The notes under the pieces were generated by a model that saw nothing but the letters and a program-made list of their open reading frames with translations, did not search any database and was not told the DNA's origin. Below are positions 18,279-31,581 of a stretch of 64,000 nt of DNA, piece by piece; the stretch's first letter is position 1; each line of letters opens with the position of its first letter. Both the position numbers and the translations under genes were made by a program. The DNA is from Polynucleobacter duraquae (GTDB taxonomy: Bacteria > Pseudomonadota > Gammaproteobacteria > Burkholderiales > Burkholderiaceae): assembly GCF_000973625.1 (NCBI RefSeq), contig NZ_CP007501.1, forward strand, positions 558,001 to 622,000, given 5' to 3'.

Positions 18279-19319
18279 GTGAATACCGATTCCAAACCTC
18301 CAGATATTCGCAAAGAGGCTTTTACTAAGGCTCGCGAAAGCCTGAACTTAAGCACCAAAGAGCTTGGTGGCATGGCCTGCCTATCCACTCGCCAAATCGA
18401 GCAAATCGAAAACGGCGAAACCAGCTCTTTTTATAGCGCTCAAATCAAAGCGACTGCTGCTAAGAAAGTAGCAAAGTTGCTCAAGTTAAGCGATGAAGAG
18501 GCATTTGATTTCAGTGCAATTGCTCCTGAGACCTCAAACATATTGCAGTTACCAATTGCAGAGTTTAAATTAACTAATACTCCAAAGAATGAGGAGGTCA
18601 AAAAAGAGACCTCTAAAAAGACGGAAGAAAAAATAGATGCCGTCCAAACCCAAGAGCAGGTGCAAGAGAGTCAGTTGCCCGTAGAGGAAAAAAAAGTTCA
18701 GGAAAAAGAAGTCACCCTAAATCAAGACACTCCAAAGCCAAAATCGACTGCACAAAAGAATCTGTTTCTTTGGTTAAGCGTGGCTGCAGCAGCGGCATTT
18801 GCATTGGTTAATTTGAAGCCTTTATTTGTCTTAGAAAAACCAGCGGAAATCGTGGTCGTAAAAGAAGAAATCATAGAGCCTGTTCCAGCGGCTATGCCAG
18901 CGGAGCCCGCGCCAGCAGCCCCAGCTTCTTCAGCAGCTCTTGTCCCAGCACTGCCAGCTCCCGTTGCCAGTGCTGAAGCTGCGGCAGCATGCCCTGCTGA
19001 AGAGGGCATTATTAGCTATAAAACAGATGCACCTCGCAAGGCGGCCGATATGGTTTATGTGCAAGTGAAATCAAAGCAAGTAGTGTGTGTAAGTGACGCT
19101 ACTGGGAAGATGCAAAACAAGATGATTGAACCTAGCGCGGGAGCATCTTTTTATGGAAAGCCCCCATTCAAAGTTCTGACTGGGGGCCTCGCTCAGGCTG
19201 ACGTGTTTTTTCAGGGTGCTAAAGTGCGCCTAACAAATCTCAATTACAAAACCTTAGTATTGGAAGCTGCTGAAGTGACGGCTCCCACTGCAGACCGGAC
19301 AGATTCCCAGCAGCGCTAA
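18279..19319 (+). CDS. RodZ-like helix-turn-helix membrane protein
   Basis: 346 residues. An N-terminal RodZ-type helix-turn-helix (about 15-75, with LSTRQIEQIENGE) is followed by a charged Lys/Glu/Gln-rich linker, one membrane helix (about 165-185), an alanine/proline-rich spacer and a C-terminal DUF4115-like beta domain (SGGASFYGKPPF-type segment). Probably an inner-membrane morphogenesis or envelope protein. The usual betaproteobacterial rodZ neighbours (ispG, hisS) are absent here, so this may be a paralogue. The start is a GTG with no strong Shine-Dalgarno. The low-complexity linker makes the mid-part poorly constrained. Confidence 0.75.
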   Translation: MNTDSKPPDIRKEAFTKARESLNLSTKELGGMACLSTRQIEQIENGETSSFYSAQIKATAAKKVAKLLKLSDEEAFDFSAIAPETSNILQLPIAEFKLTNTPKNEEVKKETSKKTEEKIDAVQTQEQVQESQLPVEEKKVQEKEVTLNQDTPKPKSTAQKNLFLWLSVAAAAAFALVNLKPLFVLEKPAEIVVVKEEIIEPVPAAMPAEPAPAAPASSAALVPALPAPVASAEAAAACPAEEGIISYKTDAPRKAADMVYVQVKSKQVVCVSDATGKMQNKMIEPSAGASFYGKPPFKVLTGGLAQADVFFQGAKVRLTNLNYKTLVLEAAEVTAPTADRTDSQQR

Positions 19320-19349
19320 CCCTCGGAGTTAGCGCATCAATGCTGGCTC

Positions 19350-19697
<348 letters not shown>

Positions 19698-19739
19698 TTA
19701 ATACAGTAATCATACCTAGAACTGCAAACCAATGCCCGG

Positions 19740-21359
19740 TTACGCCCTAAATTGGGAAGTAATGGGATAGCGCCAGTCACGCCCAAAGGCTCGAGTAGTG
19801 ACTCGAACGCCGGGAGGTGCTTGGCGACGCTTGTACTCATTAAGCTTAATGAGGCGAGTGACTTTTTCGACGCTATCGGGATCAAAACCAGCGGCAATCA
19901 TTTGGGCGATAGATTGGTTTTGCTCCATGTAGCGCTCGACGATGCCATCCAATACTTCATATGATGGCAAGCTGTCTTGATCAGTTTGGCCGGGGCGTAA
20001 TTCTGCAGAAGGAGCGCGCGTCAAAATCCGCTCTGGAATAATCGGGGCAATACTATTGCGATAAGCGCACAAGCGATAGACCAAAGTTTTAGCAATATCT
20101 TTAATGACCGCAAAGCCACCAGCCATATCTCCATATAGAGTGCAATAACCCACAGCCATTTCACTCTTATTGCCCGTTGTTAAAACTAGTCGGCCAGTTT
20201 TATTGGAGAGCGCCATCAAGAGAGTGCCTCGCACCCGTGCCTGAATATTTTCTTCAGTGGCATCGAGCTTGAGACCTTTAAATTGTTCTGCTAAGGCAAG
20301 CTCCAAAGCATCAACGGGATCACTAATGGGGATCTCATCGTATTGAACACCTAAATTCTGAGCCATTTCTCTAGCATCAATCCAAGAGATATCCGCGGTA
20401 TAGCGTGAAGCCATCATGACGGTGCGAACTTTATCCGCACCCAATGCGTCTACTGCAATCGCCAATACCAATGCAGAATCAACTCCACCCGAGAGACCAA
20501 TAATGACTCCTGGGAAACGATTTTTCTGAACATAGTCACGCACACCCAGAACAAGTGCTTGGTAAGCTTGAGCTTCTACGCTGGATGGAGCAACTATTGT
20601 TCCTGGCTCTAAATCGGCGGATGTGTTGACATCCACATAACCGAGAGCGGTCTCAAACTGCGGCAGGGCCATCACTACCTTGCCTGCGCTATTTAAAGCA
20701 AATGAGCCACCATCAAAAACTAGCTCATCTTGGCCGCCTACCGCGTTCACATAAACTAGCGGCATCTTGTTTAAGGCGATTTGTTTGCGCAGCACCTCAA
20801 TACGTAAGGATTCTTTTTGGAGGTGATAAGGCGAGGCATTCAGAACCAGCAGTACTTGGGCGCCTGCTTTATGAGCCTGTTTAGCAGGGCCCTCATGCCA
20901 AGCATCCTCACAAAGAATGAGTCCGTACTGAATGCCTGCATGCTCAAAGACGCAGGCTTCATGACCGGGTATGAAATAACGTACCTCATCAAATACTTCA
21001 TGATTAGGTAACTCTTGTTTGGCATAGCCGGAAATGACTTTGCCATCACGAATGACGGAGGCATAGTTTTGTAAACCAGCGGTAGTCTTCTTGGGGTGGC
21101 CAACGATGACAGTCAGTCCTCGAAATTTTTGGAGCTCTAGCATTAAACAACTGAGCTCTCGATCGGCGGCCTCAATAAAGGCTGGGCGCAATAACAAATC
21201 TTCTGGAGGGTAGCCGGTGAGCGAGAGCTCAGGCGTAAGAACTAGAGTGGCGCCTTGTGCATAAGCATCTGCGGCAGCTTGAGAGATGAGCTGCGCGTTA
21301 CCAGGCAAATCACCCAAAAGAGGGTTGATTTGCGCTAGGGCGATTTTTTGCGAGCTCAC
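19740..21359 (-). CDS. nadE: Glutamine-dependent NAD+ synthetase
   Basis: About 539 residues. The N-terminal nitrilase-type glutaminase domain has the catalytic Glu in TPELSLTGYPPEDL and Cys in LILCEDAWHEG. The C-terminal ammonia-dependent synthetase has the PP-loop GLSGGVDSALVLAIA. It makes NAD from deamido-NAD, glutamine and ATP. A GTG at 21359 gives the family's normal length; in-frame ATG codons further upstream (21410, 21440) would overlap ppa and add non-conserved residues. The start is therefore uncertain while function is firm. It is translated after ppa and before glnB. Confidence 0.93.
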   Translation of the reverse strand: MSSQKIALAQINPLLGDLPGNAQLISQAAADAYAQGATLVLTPELSLTGYPPEDLLLRPAFIEAADRELSCLMLELQKFRGLTVIVGHPKKTTAGLQNYASVIRDGKVISGYAKQELPNHEVFDEVRYFIPGHEACVFEHAGIQYGLILCEDAWHEGPAKQAHKAGAQVLLVLNASPYHLQKESLRIEVLRKQIALNKMPLVYVNAVGGQDELVFDGGSFALNSAGKVVMALPQFETALGYVDVNTSADLEPGTIVAPSSVEAQAYQALVLGVRDYVQKNRFPGVIIGLSGGVDSALVLAIAVDALGADKVRTVMMASRYTADISWIDAREMAQNLGVQYDEIPISDPVDALELALAEQFKGLKLDATEENIQARVRGTLLMALSNKTGRLVLTTGNKSEMAVGYCTLYGDMAGGFAVIKDIAKTLVYRLCAYRNSIAPIIPERILTRAPSAELRPGQTDQDSLPSYEVLDGIVERYMEQNQSIAQMIAAGFDPDSVEKVTRLIKLNEYKRRQAPPGVRVTTRAFGRDWRYPITSQFRA

Positions 21360-21375
21360 TCCAATGGCTACTGAA

Positions 21376-21912
21376 TTACTTCTGTGACTTGGCGTAACCT
21401 TCGATGCCATCCAAAATTTCTTTATGGGCACCAGCAACACCGGTCCAACCTTTAACTTTTACCCACTTACCTTTTTCGAGATCTTTATAGTGCTCGAAGA
21501 AATGTTGGATTTGAGCGAGCAGTAATTCGTTTACATCTTCAGGTTTTTGTAAATGCTTATAGATTGGCAAAATCTTATCTTCTGGAACGGCTAATAATTT
21601 GGCATCTTGGCCGCCTTCATCTTCCATTTCTAACATGCCGATAGCGCGGCAACTCACTACTGAGCCAGGCACCAATGCAAATGGAGTAATAACGAGAACG
21701 TCGACAGGATCGCCGTCACCGGCAACCGTTTTAGGAATGTAACCGTAGTTACATGGGTAATGCATTGCTGTACCCATGAAGCGATCTACAAAGAGGCAGC
21801 CAGTTTCTTTATCTACTTCGTACTTCACTGGATCCGCGTTCATCGGGATCTCAATAATGACGTTGAATGATTCTGGAATTTTCTTACCTGGGCTGACCTT
21901 GTCGTAACTCAT
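21376..21912 (-). CDS. ppa: Inorganic pyrophosphatase
   Basis: 178-residue family I soluble pyrophosphatase. Catalytic signature DGDPVDVLV and the upstream YPCNYGYIPKT motif are present. It hydrolyses the pyrophosphate made in biosynthesis, including the NAD synthetase reaction of its downstream neighbour. A CGGAG Shine-Dalgarno is at good distance from the ATG. Confidence 0.97.
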   Translation of the reverse strand: MSYDKVSPGKKIPESFNVIIEIPMNADPVKYEVDKETGCLFVDRFMGTAMHYPCNYGYIPKTVAGDGDPVDVLVITPFALVPGSVVSCRAIGMLEMEDEGGQDAKLLAVPEDKILPIYKHLQKPEDVNELLLAQIQHFFEHYKDLEKGKWVKVKGWTGVAGAHKEILDGIEGYAKSQK

Positions 21913-22074
21913 AAATACTCCGGTTAGTGATTAATGTGCGTTAGATCTTAGCAAAGAGGCAGAGCCATGCTGCTGAAGACAGAATTTATTTCCTACTATT
22001 AAAGCCATGAATGCTTTATGCCCTCATTTTAAGGCTTTATGCAGTAAGTCTTATCGAAATGCGTTCTATCTTGC

Positions 22075-22104
22075 TTGACTGGAAGTAGGCCATTGGCCTA
22101 CAAT
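22075..22104 (+). promoter_or_regulatory. Promoter with operator palindrome for brnT-type toxin-antitoxin operon
   Basis: -35 TTGACT at 22075-22080 and -10 TACAAT at 22099-22104, spacer 18. A perfect palindrome GTAGGCCATTGGCCTAC (22085-22101, 8-bp arms, one central base) fills the spacer and enters the -10. This is the expected site for autorepression by the helix-turn-helix antitoxin. The predicted transcription start is at or one base before the ATG at 22112. Confidence 0.75.
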
Positions 22105-22111
22105 GGGCTTA

Positions 22112-22390
22112 ATGGATTTTGAATGGGATGTGGCTAAAAGTGACTTATGCCAGATCTCTCGAAATTTTGATTTCACATATGTGCTGTCAGTTTTTATAGA
22201 TCCGAATTTGTTGATAGAAAAAGATCAGCGTTGGGACTATGGGGAAGAGCGATTTCGGGCATTAGGCGTCATAGATGAAAAAGTGTTTGTAGTGATTTAT
22301 ACAAAGAGGCCTTCAGCAATGAGGATTATTTCAGCTCGGCGGGCAAATCGTAGGGAGGTGAGGCGTTATGAAGAAAATCATTCGAGTTAG
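22112..22390 (+). CDS. brnT: BrnT-like toxin (DUF497 family)
   Basis: 92-residue predicted ribonuclease toxin. Typical elements: start FEWDVAKS, DP segment, GEERFRALG, VVIYTKR and RIISARRANRREVRRYEE. The ATG at 22112 gives the standard N-terminus; another ATG at 22103 overlaps the -10 box and would lie upstream of the transcript start. No Shine-Dalgarno is visible, so a leaderless mRNA is predicted. The 3' end overlaps the antitoxin gene by 23 bases. The partner is an XRE-type protein rather than a classical BrnA ribbon-helix-helix protein. Confidence 0.85.
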   Translation: MDFEWDVAKSDLCQISRNFDFTYVLSVFIDPNLLIEKDQRWDYGEERFRALGVIDEKVFVVIYTKRPSAMRIISARRANRREVRRYEENHSS

Positions 22391-22709
22391 CGTAGATCTA
22401 AATGATCCTAGTAGCTTTCCCAAAGGATTCGTCGATAAAAAATTACTCGATGCGACATCGGAGCGTTTGATTAAATTGCATCAACAGCAAGATGATGCAG
22501 CGGCCATGTTAGACGCTGCTCAATATGCAAAAGGTGTACGAGAGAGAATTGGTTTGTCCCAACAAGAGTTCTCTAAACGTATCGAAGTCTCATTAGAGAC
22601 TATTAGAAACTGGGAGCAAGGGAAACGCAGCCCCACTGGTGCCGCCAAAGCTTTATTGAAGATTTTGGATAGGGCGCCTGAGATTGCATTGCTTGCTCTT
22701 AGCGCTTAA
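22368..22709 (+). CDS. XRE-family antitoxin of the BrnT-like module
   Basis: 113 residues. An N-terminal segment for toxin contact (1-50) precedes a C-terminal helix-turn-helix with LSQQEFSKRIEVSLETIRNWEQGKRSPTG, close to HigA/NadS-type antitoxins. It probably neutralises the toxin and represses the promoter through the palindrome at 22085-22101. The gene starts inside the toxin gene with GGGAGG just upstream. A strong bidirectional terminator follows. Confidence 0.86.
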   Translation: MKKIIRVSVDLNDPSSFPKGFVDKKLLDATSERLIKLHQQQDDAAAMLDAAQYAKGVRERIGLSQQEFSKRIEVSLETIRNWEQGKRSPTGAAKALLKILDRAPEIALLALSA

Positions 22710-22722
22710 TACTGATCTTAGG

Positions 22723-22757
22723 AATAAAAATACCTAGCATTGCTAGGTATTTTTATT
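22723..22757. terminator. Bidirectional terminator between antitoxin gene and trxB
   Basis: A 17-bp perfect inverted repeat around position 22740, with stem core ATACCTAGCA and TGCTAGGTAT and flanking A and T runs. It can end both the toxin-antitoxin operon and trxB. Confidence 0.92.
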
Positions 22758-22778
22758 GGATGCTTTGGATTACTTGTA

Positions 22779-26087
<3,309 letters not shown>

Positions 26088-26797
26088 GGCCATTCTCTTG
26101 CGTAGATTTTTCTCGGTAATGGCCTTAGGGCTCACAGTGTCCTTATCTCCCAATATAGTATTTGCACAAAGCGAGAGTGGGGCTGAGCAGTTGCGTCAAT
26201 TCGTGCGCAACTCTAAAACAGCTGAAGGTGAGTTTGTGCAACAGCAGTTGCGTGCACCCAAAGCAAATGAGCCGCAAGACAAAGGTTTAAAAGTCGTGCG
26301 CCAAACACAGGGGCGTTTTGTGTTTCAGCGTCCAGGCCGATTCATTTGGGATACCCAAAAGCCATATGAGCAAAAACTGATTGCCGATGGTAAGCAACTC
26401 ATTATGTGGGACAAGGATTTAAATCAAGCTACTTTTAGGCCTGCTGGCCAAGCTTTGGCCACCACTCCTGCTGCAATCTTATTTGGGGAGACTTCTTTAG
26501 ATCAGCACTTTGATTTAGTTGAGGGTGAGGATCGTCTCGGTATGAAATGGGTTGCTCTGGCTCCCAAGAAAAATCCTAATGCAAAAAATGGCAATGACTT
26601 ACCGTACACCAAGATCTCTGTCGGGATGGCCAACGGCTTACCTAAAGCTCTAGAGCTCATTGACGGCCTTGGAAGCGTTGTTTTAGTAACGCTAGATAAG
26701 ATTCAGCTTAATGTGAGCCTACCCGCCAATCGATTTACCTTTGCGCCACCTGCTGGCGCAGAAGTCTTACGCTTAAACTAACGTACATACCCATTAA

Positions 26798-28123
<1,326 letters not shown>

Positions 28124-28159
28124 CTTAAATAGCAAGAAATTTAAGAAATCCCCAACAGC

Positions 28160-28165
28160 TATAAT
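28160..28165 (+). promoter_or_regulatory. -10 box of the tRNA-Ser gene
   Basis: TATAAT, ending 13 bases before the tRNA 5' end, between six-base arms AACAGC and GCTGTT. The -35 region is not well conserved. Confidence 0.55.
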
Positions 28166-28178
28166 CGCTGTTTGGTTC

Positions 28179-28268
<90 letters not shown>

Positions 28269-28790
28269 AATGTCAAGAAGTTATGTGGGTTTTGAGTTGT
28301 ACCCACTTAATTTCCCCCAATTTTCCCCACAGAGTTGCTATTTTTAATTTGGGATCTGGTACCGGATATTCCAAAAGGACCACATATCAGAGACCAGAAT
28401 CATTCCACCAGACTTGAGTGTGCGAACAATTTCCTGGACCGCTAGTTTGCGATCCTCAAACTTTTCATGTTAGGCTTCCCACAAAGCCTAAGTAAAACAG
28501 CCATCACCGCTAAAAGGATATCAATTATTGAGGTTATGAGGTTGGGTTTAAATAGAGCTCCGCTTATTGATCAAAAAGCTAAGGCTGATTAGCGAACCAT
28601 TCAAATAGATTGGGAGCATCAATCCCTTAGTAAATGGTTCAATAGTTCGATTGAATTTTCAGATTTCCTTTCTTAAATTTGCATTTTTATAGAGAGGTTT
28701 GTATAGTGATCTGCAAAGGAAGATTTGGTCGAAGGTGATATATATGACGTGATGATGTATTAGGAAGTAAACAAAATTAGGATATAAATC
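28269..28790. other. Gene-poor accessory DNA after tRNA-Ser
   Basis: About 520 bases between tRNA-Ser and the fkbM-like gene with no intact gene. The only recognisable content is a 41-codon methyltransferase tail on the minus strand at 28344-28469. The rest is AT-rich and has no recognised protein, RNA or repeat. No direct repeat of the tRNA-Ser 3' end was seen further on, so the tRNA is not a proven attachment site. Confidence 0.55.
28344..28469 (-). pseudogene. Remnant of a SAM-dependent methyltransferase (C-terminal tail)
   Basis: The minus-strand frame from 28469 to a TAA at 28346-28344 reads a 41-residue tail containing EDRKLAVQEIVRTLKSGGMI followed by LVSDMW. This is the pattern found around the motif with the LKPGG turn of class I methyltransferases. 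The frame is closed by a TAA just upstream and the rest of the gene is absent, so only a degraded end remains. Confidence 0.6.
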
Positions 28791-30067
28791 GTGACTAATA
28801 TTAATAAGTTGAAGATAAAAAGTTAGAATACTATTCAAGTCTTCACTCATTTCGAGAGTGTTTATTTGGTGATGCCGATCAATTAAACAAGCGGCGTATA
28901 TTTTTATTTGGTAGATGTATTTTAGGAGAGCAATTTTCAAATGCACTACGCCATGACGGCATTGATATTGCTGGCTATGTTGATAACGACAAGCGAAAGC
29001 GTATATTGAAGACGGAAAATATCCCATGTTATTCGCCCAATGATATCGATTGGAGCGATGAGGATAATCTTGTAGTAATTACCGTGGCAGCAAGTATTGA
29101 CGACGTTGAGATCCAATTGAAAATACTTGGTTGTTCTCAAAGTCGTATTTTCTATGGGAGGAAAGATCGCGAACGATTAGGTAAAGGTGTGCATTACTAC
29201 TTAACTAACTGTGTTGTTTCATGTTTGGCTTGGCGCGACACTGAAATATTGCGTCAAAGGGTGAGTAAGGACGAAAAATTGATTCAAGAAGTTTACGATC
29301 GGCTGGCTGATAGTAAATCGCGAGAAATTTTGATTTCTAGATTAGCATTGTCTTTAACTGGTGAAAGATATTCTGCATTAATTAATTACCTTAATGAGTT
29401 TAGTGATGCGGTAATAGAAAATGTGAATTTATACGGAGATTCAATTTATACACCCAAAGCACGACCAGAATTCGAGTATTATTTTAAGCAGGATTTTTAT
29501 AATATTAATCCGAATGAAATATATGTCGATGTAGGAGCGGAGGATGGTAATACTATTACTCCATTTTTGGAGTGTACTCATGATTTGGGTATAAGGGATT
29601 ATTTCGTTTATGGATTCGAACCAGATCCTGCCGCGTATGATCTTCTATATGACAAATATGGATCTGCAAAAAATATTCATTTATCAGAATATGGCGTTGG
29701 AGAATCCGATAAAACTATTGGGTTCATGCCGTCAGAGTATAGACTTTCAAGTAGGATTTGTGGTCAAGTAATTGAAGAGTCTGAGATTAAAATCAAATTA
29801 ATATCGCTGGATTCATTTTTTGAAAATAAATCATATTCACTGATAAAATTAGATCCTGGGGGTAATGTAATCCCAGAAATTTTAAGAGGTGGAAGAAATA
29901 CTATTATCAAATATAAACCAAAAATGGTGGTCGGTGCTTACCATGAAATTGAAAATTTTTATTTGATACCGCTCCAGATATGGGGGTTAAATAACGAATA
30001 TAAAATTTATTTAAGACATCTCGCATTTCATGCAAATGAAACCCATGCATTTGGAATTCTTGAATAA
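28791..30067 (+). CDS. FkbM family methyltransferase with frameshifted 5' end
   Basis: The frame ending at 30067 is open from 28808. Its N-terminus reads like a Rossmann-type domain (RRIFLFGRCILGEQFSNALR, then IAGYVDNDK) and continues into an FkbM methyltransferase domain (YVDVGAEDGN, FVYGFEPDP, LISLDSFF, LIKLDPGG). No ATG, GTG or TTG exists in this frame before TTG 29006, which would cut the N-terminal domain. A GTG at 28791 starts a short frame that would join it if a run of five A (28817-28821) had six, giving about 425 residues. The usual DVEG motif reads DPGG. Codon use is AT-rich relative to neighbours, suggesting transfer. Likely acts on surface polysaccharide. Confidence 0.7.
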
Positions 30068-30161
30068 TACGATATTCGGTTTTCAACATTCCAATTGACT
30101 GCAAAAATAAAATAATCAACTTATAAGTGTAACTAAGATAATTAAGAATATTTATCTAACA

Positions 30162-30209
30162 TGATTGAAAATCCTTGTGTCGGTGGTTCGATTCCGCCCC
30201 GGGCCACCA
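30162..30209 (+). repeat. 3' fragment of a tRNA-Phe gene (possible attachment site remnant)
   Basis: Begins in the anticodon stem (GATTGAAAATCC, loop with anticodon GAA), continues with a full T-arm (GGTGG-TTCGATT-CCGCC), acceptor strand CCGGGCC and ACCA. The 5' half is missing, so it cannot be a functional tRNA. Integrative elements often carry such 3' ends. A hairpin with a T-rich tail follows at about 30220-30250. Confidence 0.75.
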
Positions 30210-30389
30210 AGATTTAAATAATGCCCTGCTTCGTGTGGGGTATTTTCTTTTCGGGCTTGGCGGGGTTAGACCCCCACTTTCAGGCTAAATAGAGGGCGTC
30301 ATAAAAATTTCACAATTGACGACCAGCACCGCAGCTTTGCCGCAATTGGCTTAATAACTACTGCGAGCAAAATTGTTGCCCATTAATAT

Positions 30390-30463
30390 TTGACATCCTC
30401 AGCCCTGGTTCGACCCCCCCGAGGCCACCAAGAAACACCAAAACCACCTTCGGGTGGTTTTTT
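30390..30463 (+). repeat. Direct repeat copy A: decayed tRNA 3' end plus terminator, left of sodC
   Basis: Starts TTGACATCCTCAGCCCTGG, contains a degenerate TTCGA and GGCCACCA end, and finishes with the terminator ACCACC-TTCG-GGTGGT and a T tract. It is nearly identical in layout and sequence to the copy at 31110-31184, so the 720-base unit between them, carrying sodC, is bounded by direct repeats. Confidence 0.75.
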
Positions 30464-30581
30464 CATTTGCCACGCAGTTTTAGGCCTTTCAATAAGACCA
30501 CCTAGAATAAGGCTCCTATTTTTATTGAAGAATATTAATAAAAGGTCTATTCTGATCCGACATAAAGACAGGAGATGAATA

Positions 30582-31106
30582 ATGATTAAAAAAGCTGCTC
30601 TATTAATTGGCACTGTATCCATTTTGTCGTTGGCGGCTTGTCAGTCCATGGAACATGGTACTGGTCAAAAAGCATCGGCTACCCTGGATTCCCGTTCAGG
30701 CTCAAATACAAAAGGAACAGTTAATTTTGTATGGCAAGGCCATGATGTGCTGGTTACAGGAAATTTTTCTGGTTTGAAGCCAAATGCTGAACAAGGGTTT
30801 CATGTTCATGAAAAAGGGGATTGTTCTTCGCCTGATGCCACTAGCGCAGGCGGGCATTTCAACCCAGACACGAAATCACATGGTATGCCAGGAAGCGGCT
30901 CAAGTCATGCTGGCGATATGCCAAATATAAAATCAGATGCGAATGGTAATGCAGTTTATTCGGCAAAGTTAAGTGGATTTACTGTTAATAATGGACCTAC
31001 TGGAATATTGGGAAGATCCGTTGTTGTTCATCGCGATCCTGATGACTATAAATCTCAACCAGCTGGAAATTCAGGACCAAGAATCGCATGTGGCTTGATT
31101 AAGTAG
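30582..31106 (+). CDS. sodC: Cu/Zn superoxide dismutase, lipoprotein
   Basis: 174-residue periplasmic enzyme converting superoxide to peroxide. A lipoprotein signal peptide ends at LAAC (Cys20). Metal ligands are visible in GFHVHEKGDC, AGGHFNP, the zinc-loop histidines (KSHG, SSHAGDMPN) and VVHRDPDDY, with the second disulfide cysteine in RIACGLI. The gene is tightly bounded by two copies of a tRNA-3'-end/terminator repeat; its stop codon lies three bases before the right copy. This suggests acquisition as a small cassette. Confidence 0.94.
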   Translation: MIKKAALLIGTVSILSLAACQSMEHGTGQKASATLDSRSGSNTKGTVNFVWQGHDVLVTGNFSGLKPNAEQGFHVHEKGDCSSPDATSAGGHFNPDTKSHGMPGSGSSHAGDMPNIKSDANGNAVYSAKLSGFTVNNGPTGILGRSVVVHRDPDDYKSQPAGNSGPRIACGLIK

Positions 31107-31109
31107 GAT

Positions 31110-31184
31110 TGACATCCTCGGCCCTGGTTCGATTCCGCCCCGGGCTACCAAGTAACATCAAAACCACCTTCGGGTGGTTTTTCT
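31110..31184 (+). repeat. Direct repeat copy B: decayed tRNA 3' end plus terminator, right of sodC
   Basis: Starts TTGACATCCTCGGCCCTGG and keeps TTCGATTCCGCCCCGGGC followed by TACCA, matching the tRNA-Phe fragment at 30162-30209 from the T-loop to the CCA. It ends with the same ACCACC-TTCG-GGTGGT terminator and T tract as copy A. The hairpin also serves as the sodC terminator. Confidence 0.75.
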
Positions 31185-31238
31185 TTGGGTATCAGCTATG
31201 GGTCGATAAGAGCCCCCAACTTTTAAGTAATCTTTGAC

Positions 31239-31571
31239 ATGCCATATAAATTTTGGTGTCCGCTTTTTAGGCACTTAATAATTTTAAGTCATCCATTATT
31301 TGGGGCGAAGAAGGGCTCTACACACCCCTTTAGCAATATTGCAGATGAAAGACTGTGGGAGATACTCAAGGCTCAGCGGACTGAATTAGCGTGCGAACAA
31401 GGAGTGCCGCCCTATGTCATTTTTCATGACAGCACCTTACAGGAGATGGTTAAATCTACACCCACTACCTTAGATCAATTCAGTCATATTGGTGGAGTCG
31501 GGCAAGCTAAGTTATAGCGTTATGGCGAACACTTTATCAAGGTCATTCTGGAACATCTTGAGGCTAACTAG
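31239..31571 (+). pseudogene. recQ: Remnant of RecQ helicase (HRDC domain tail)
   Basis: The frame gives DERLWEILKAQRTELACEQG followed by VPPYVIFHDSTLQEM, PTTLDQFSHIGGVGQAKL, a TAG stop, then RYGEHFIKVILEHLEAN and a final TAG at 31571. This is the HRDC end of a RecQ DNA helicase. The helicase domains are absent and the HRDC domain is broken by the internal TAG, so it is a decayed 3' fragment. The first 30 residues show no RecQ similarity. A functional recQ presumably lies elsewhere. Confidence 0.8.
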
Positions 31572-31581
31572 ACTTAATTAA

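Larger units (their letters stand above)
30068..30581. other. Intergenic region with tRNA-Phe fragments upstream of sodC
   Basis: About 510 bases with no gene. It holds the tRNA-Phe 3' piece at 30162-30209, a more decayed copy with terminator at 30390-30463, and the sodC leader with an AGGAG Shine-Dalgarno 7-11 bases before its ATG. The stretch 30250-30389 shows nothing recognisable. Confidence 0.6.
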
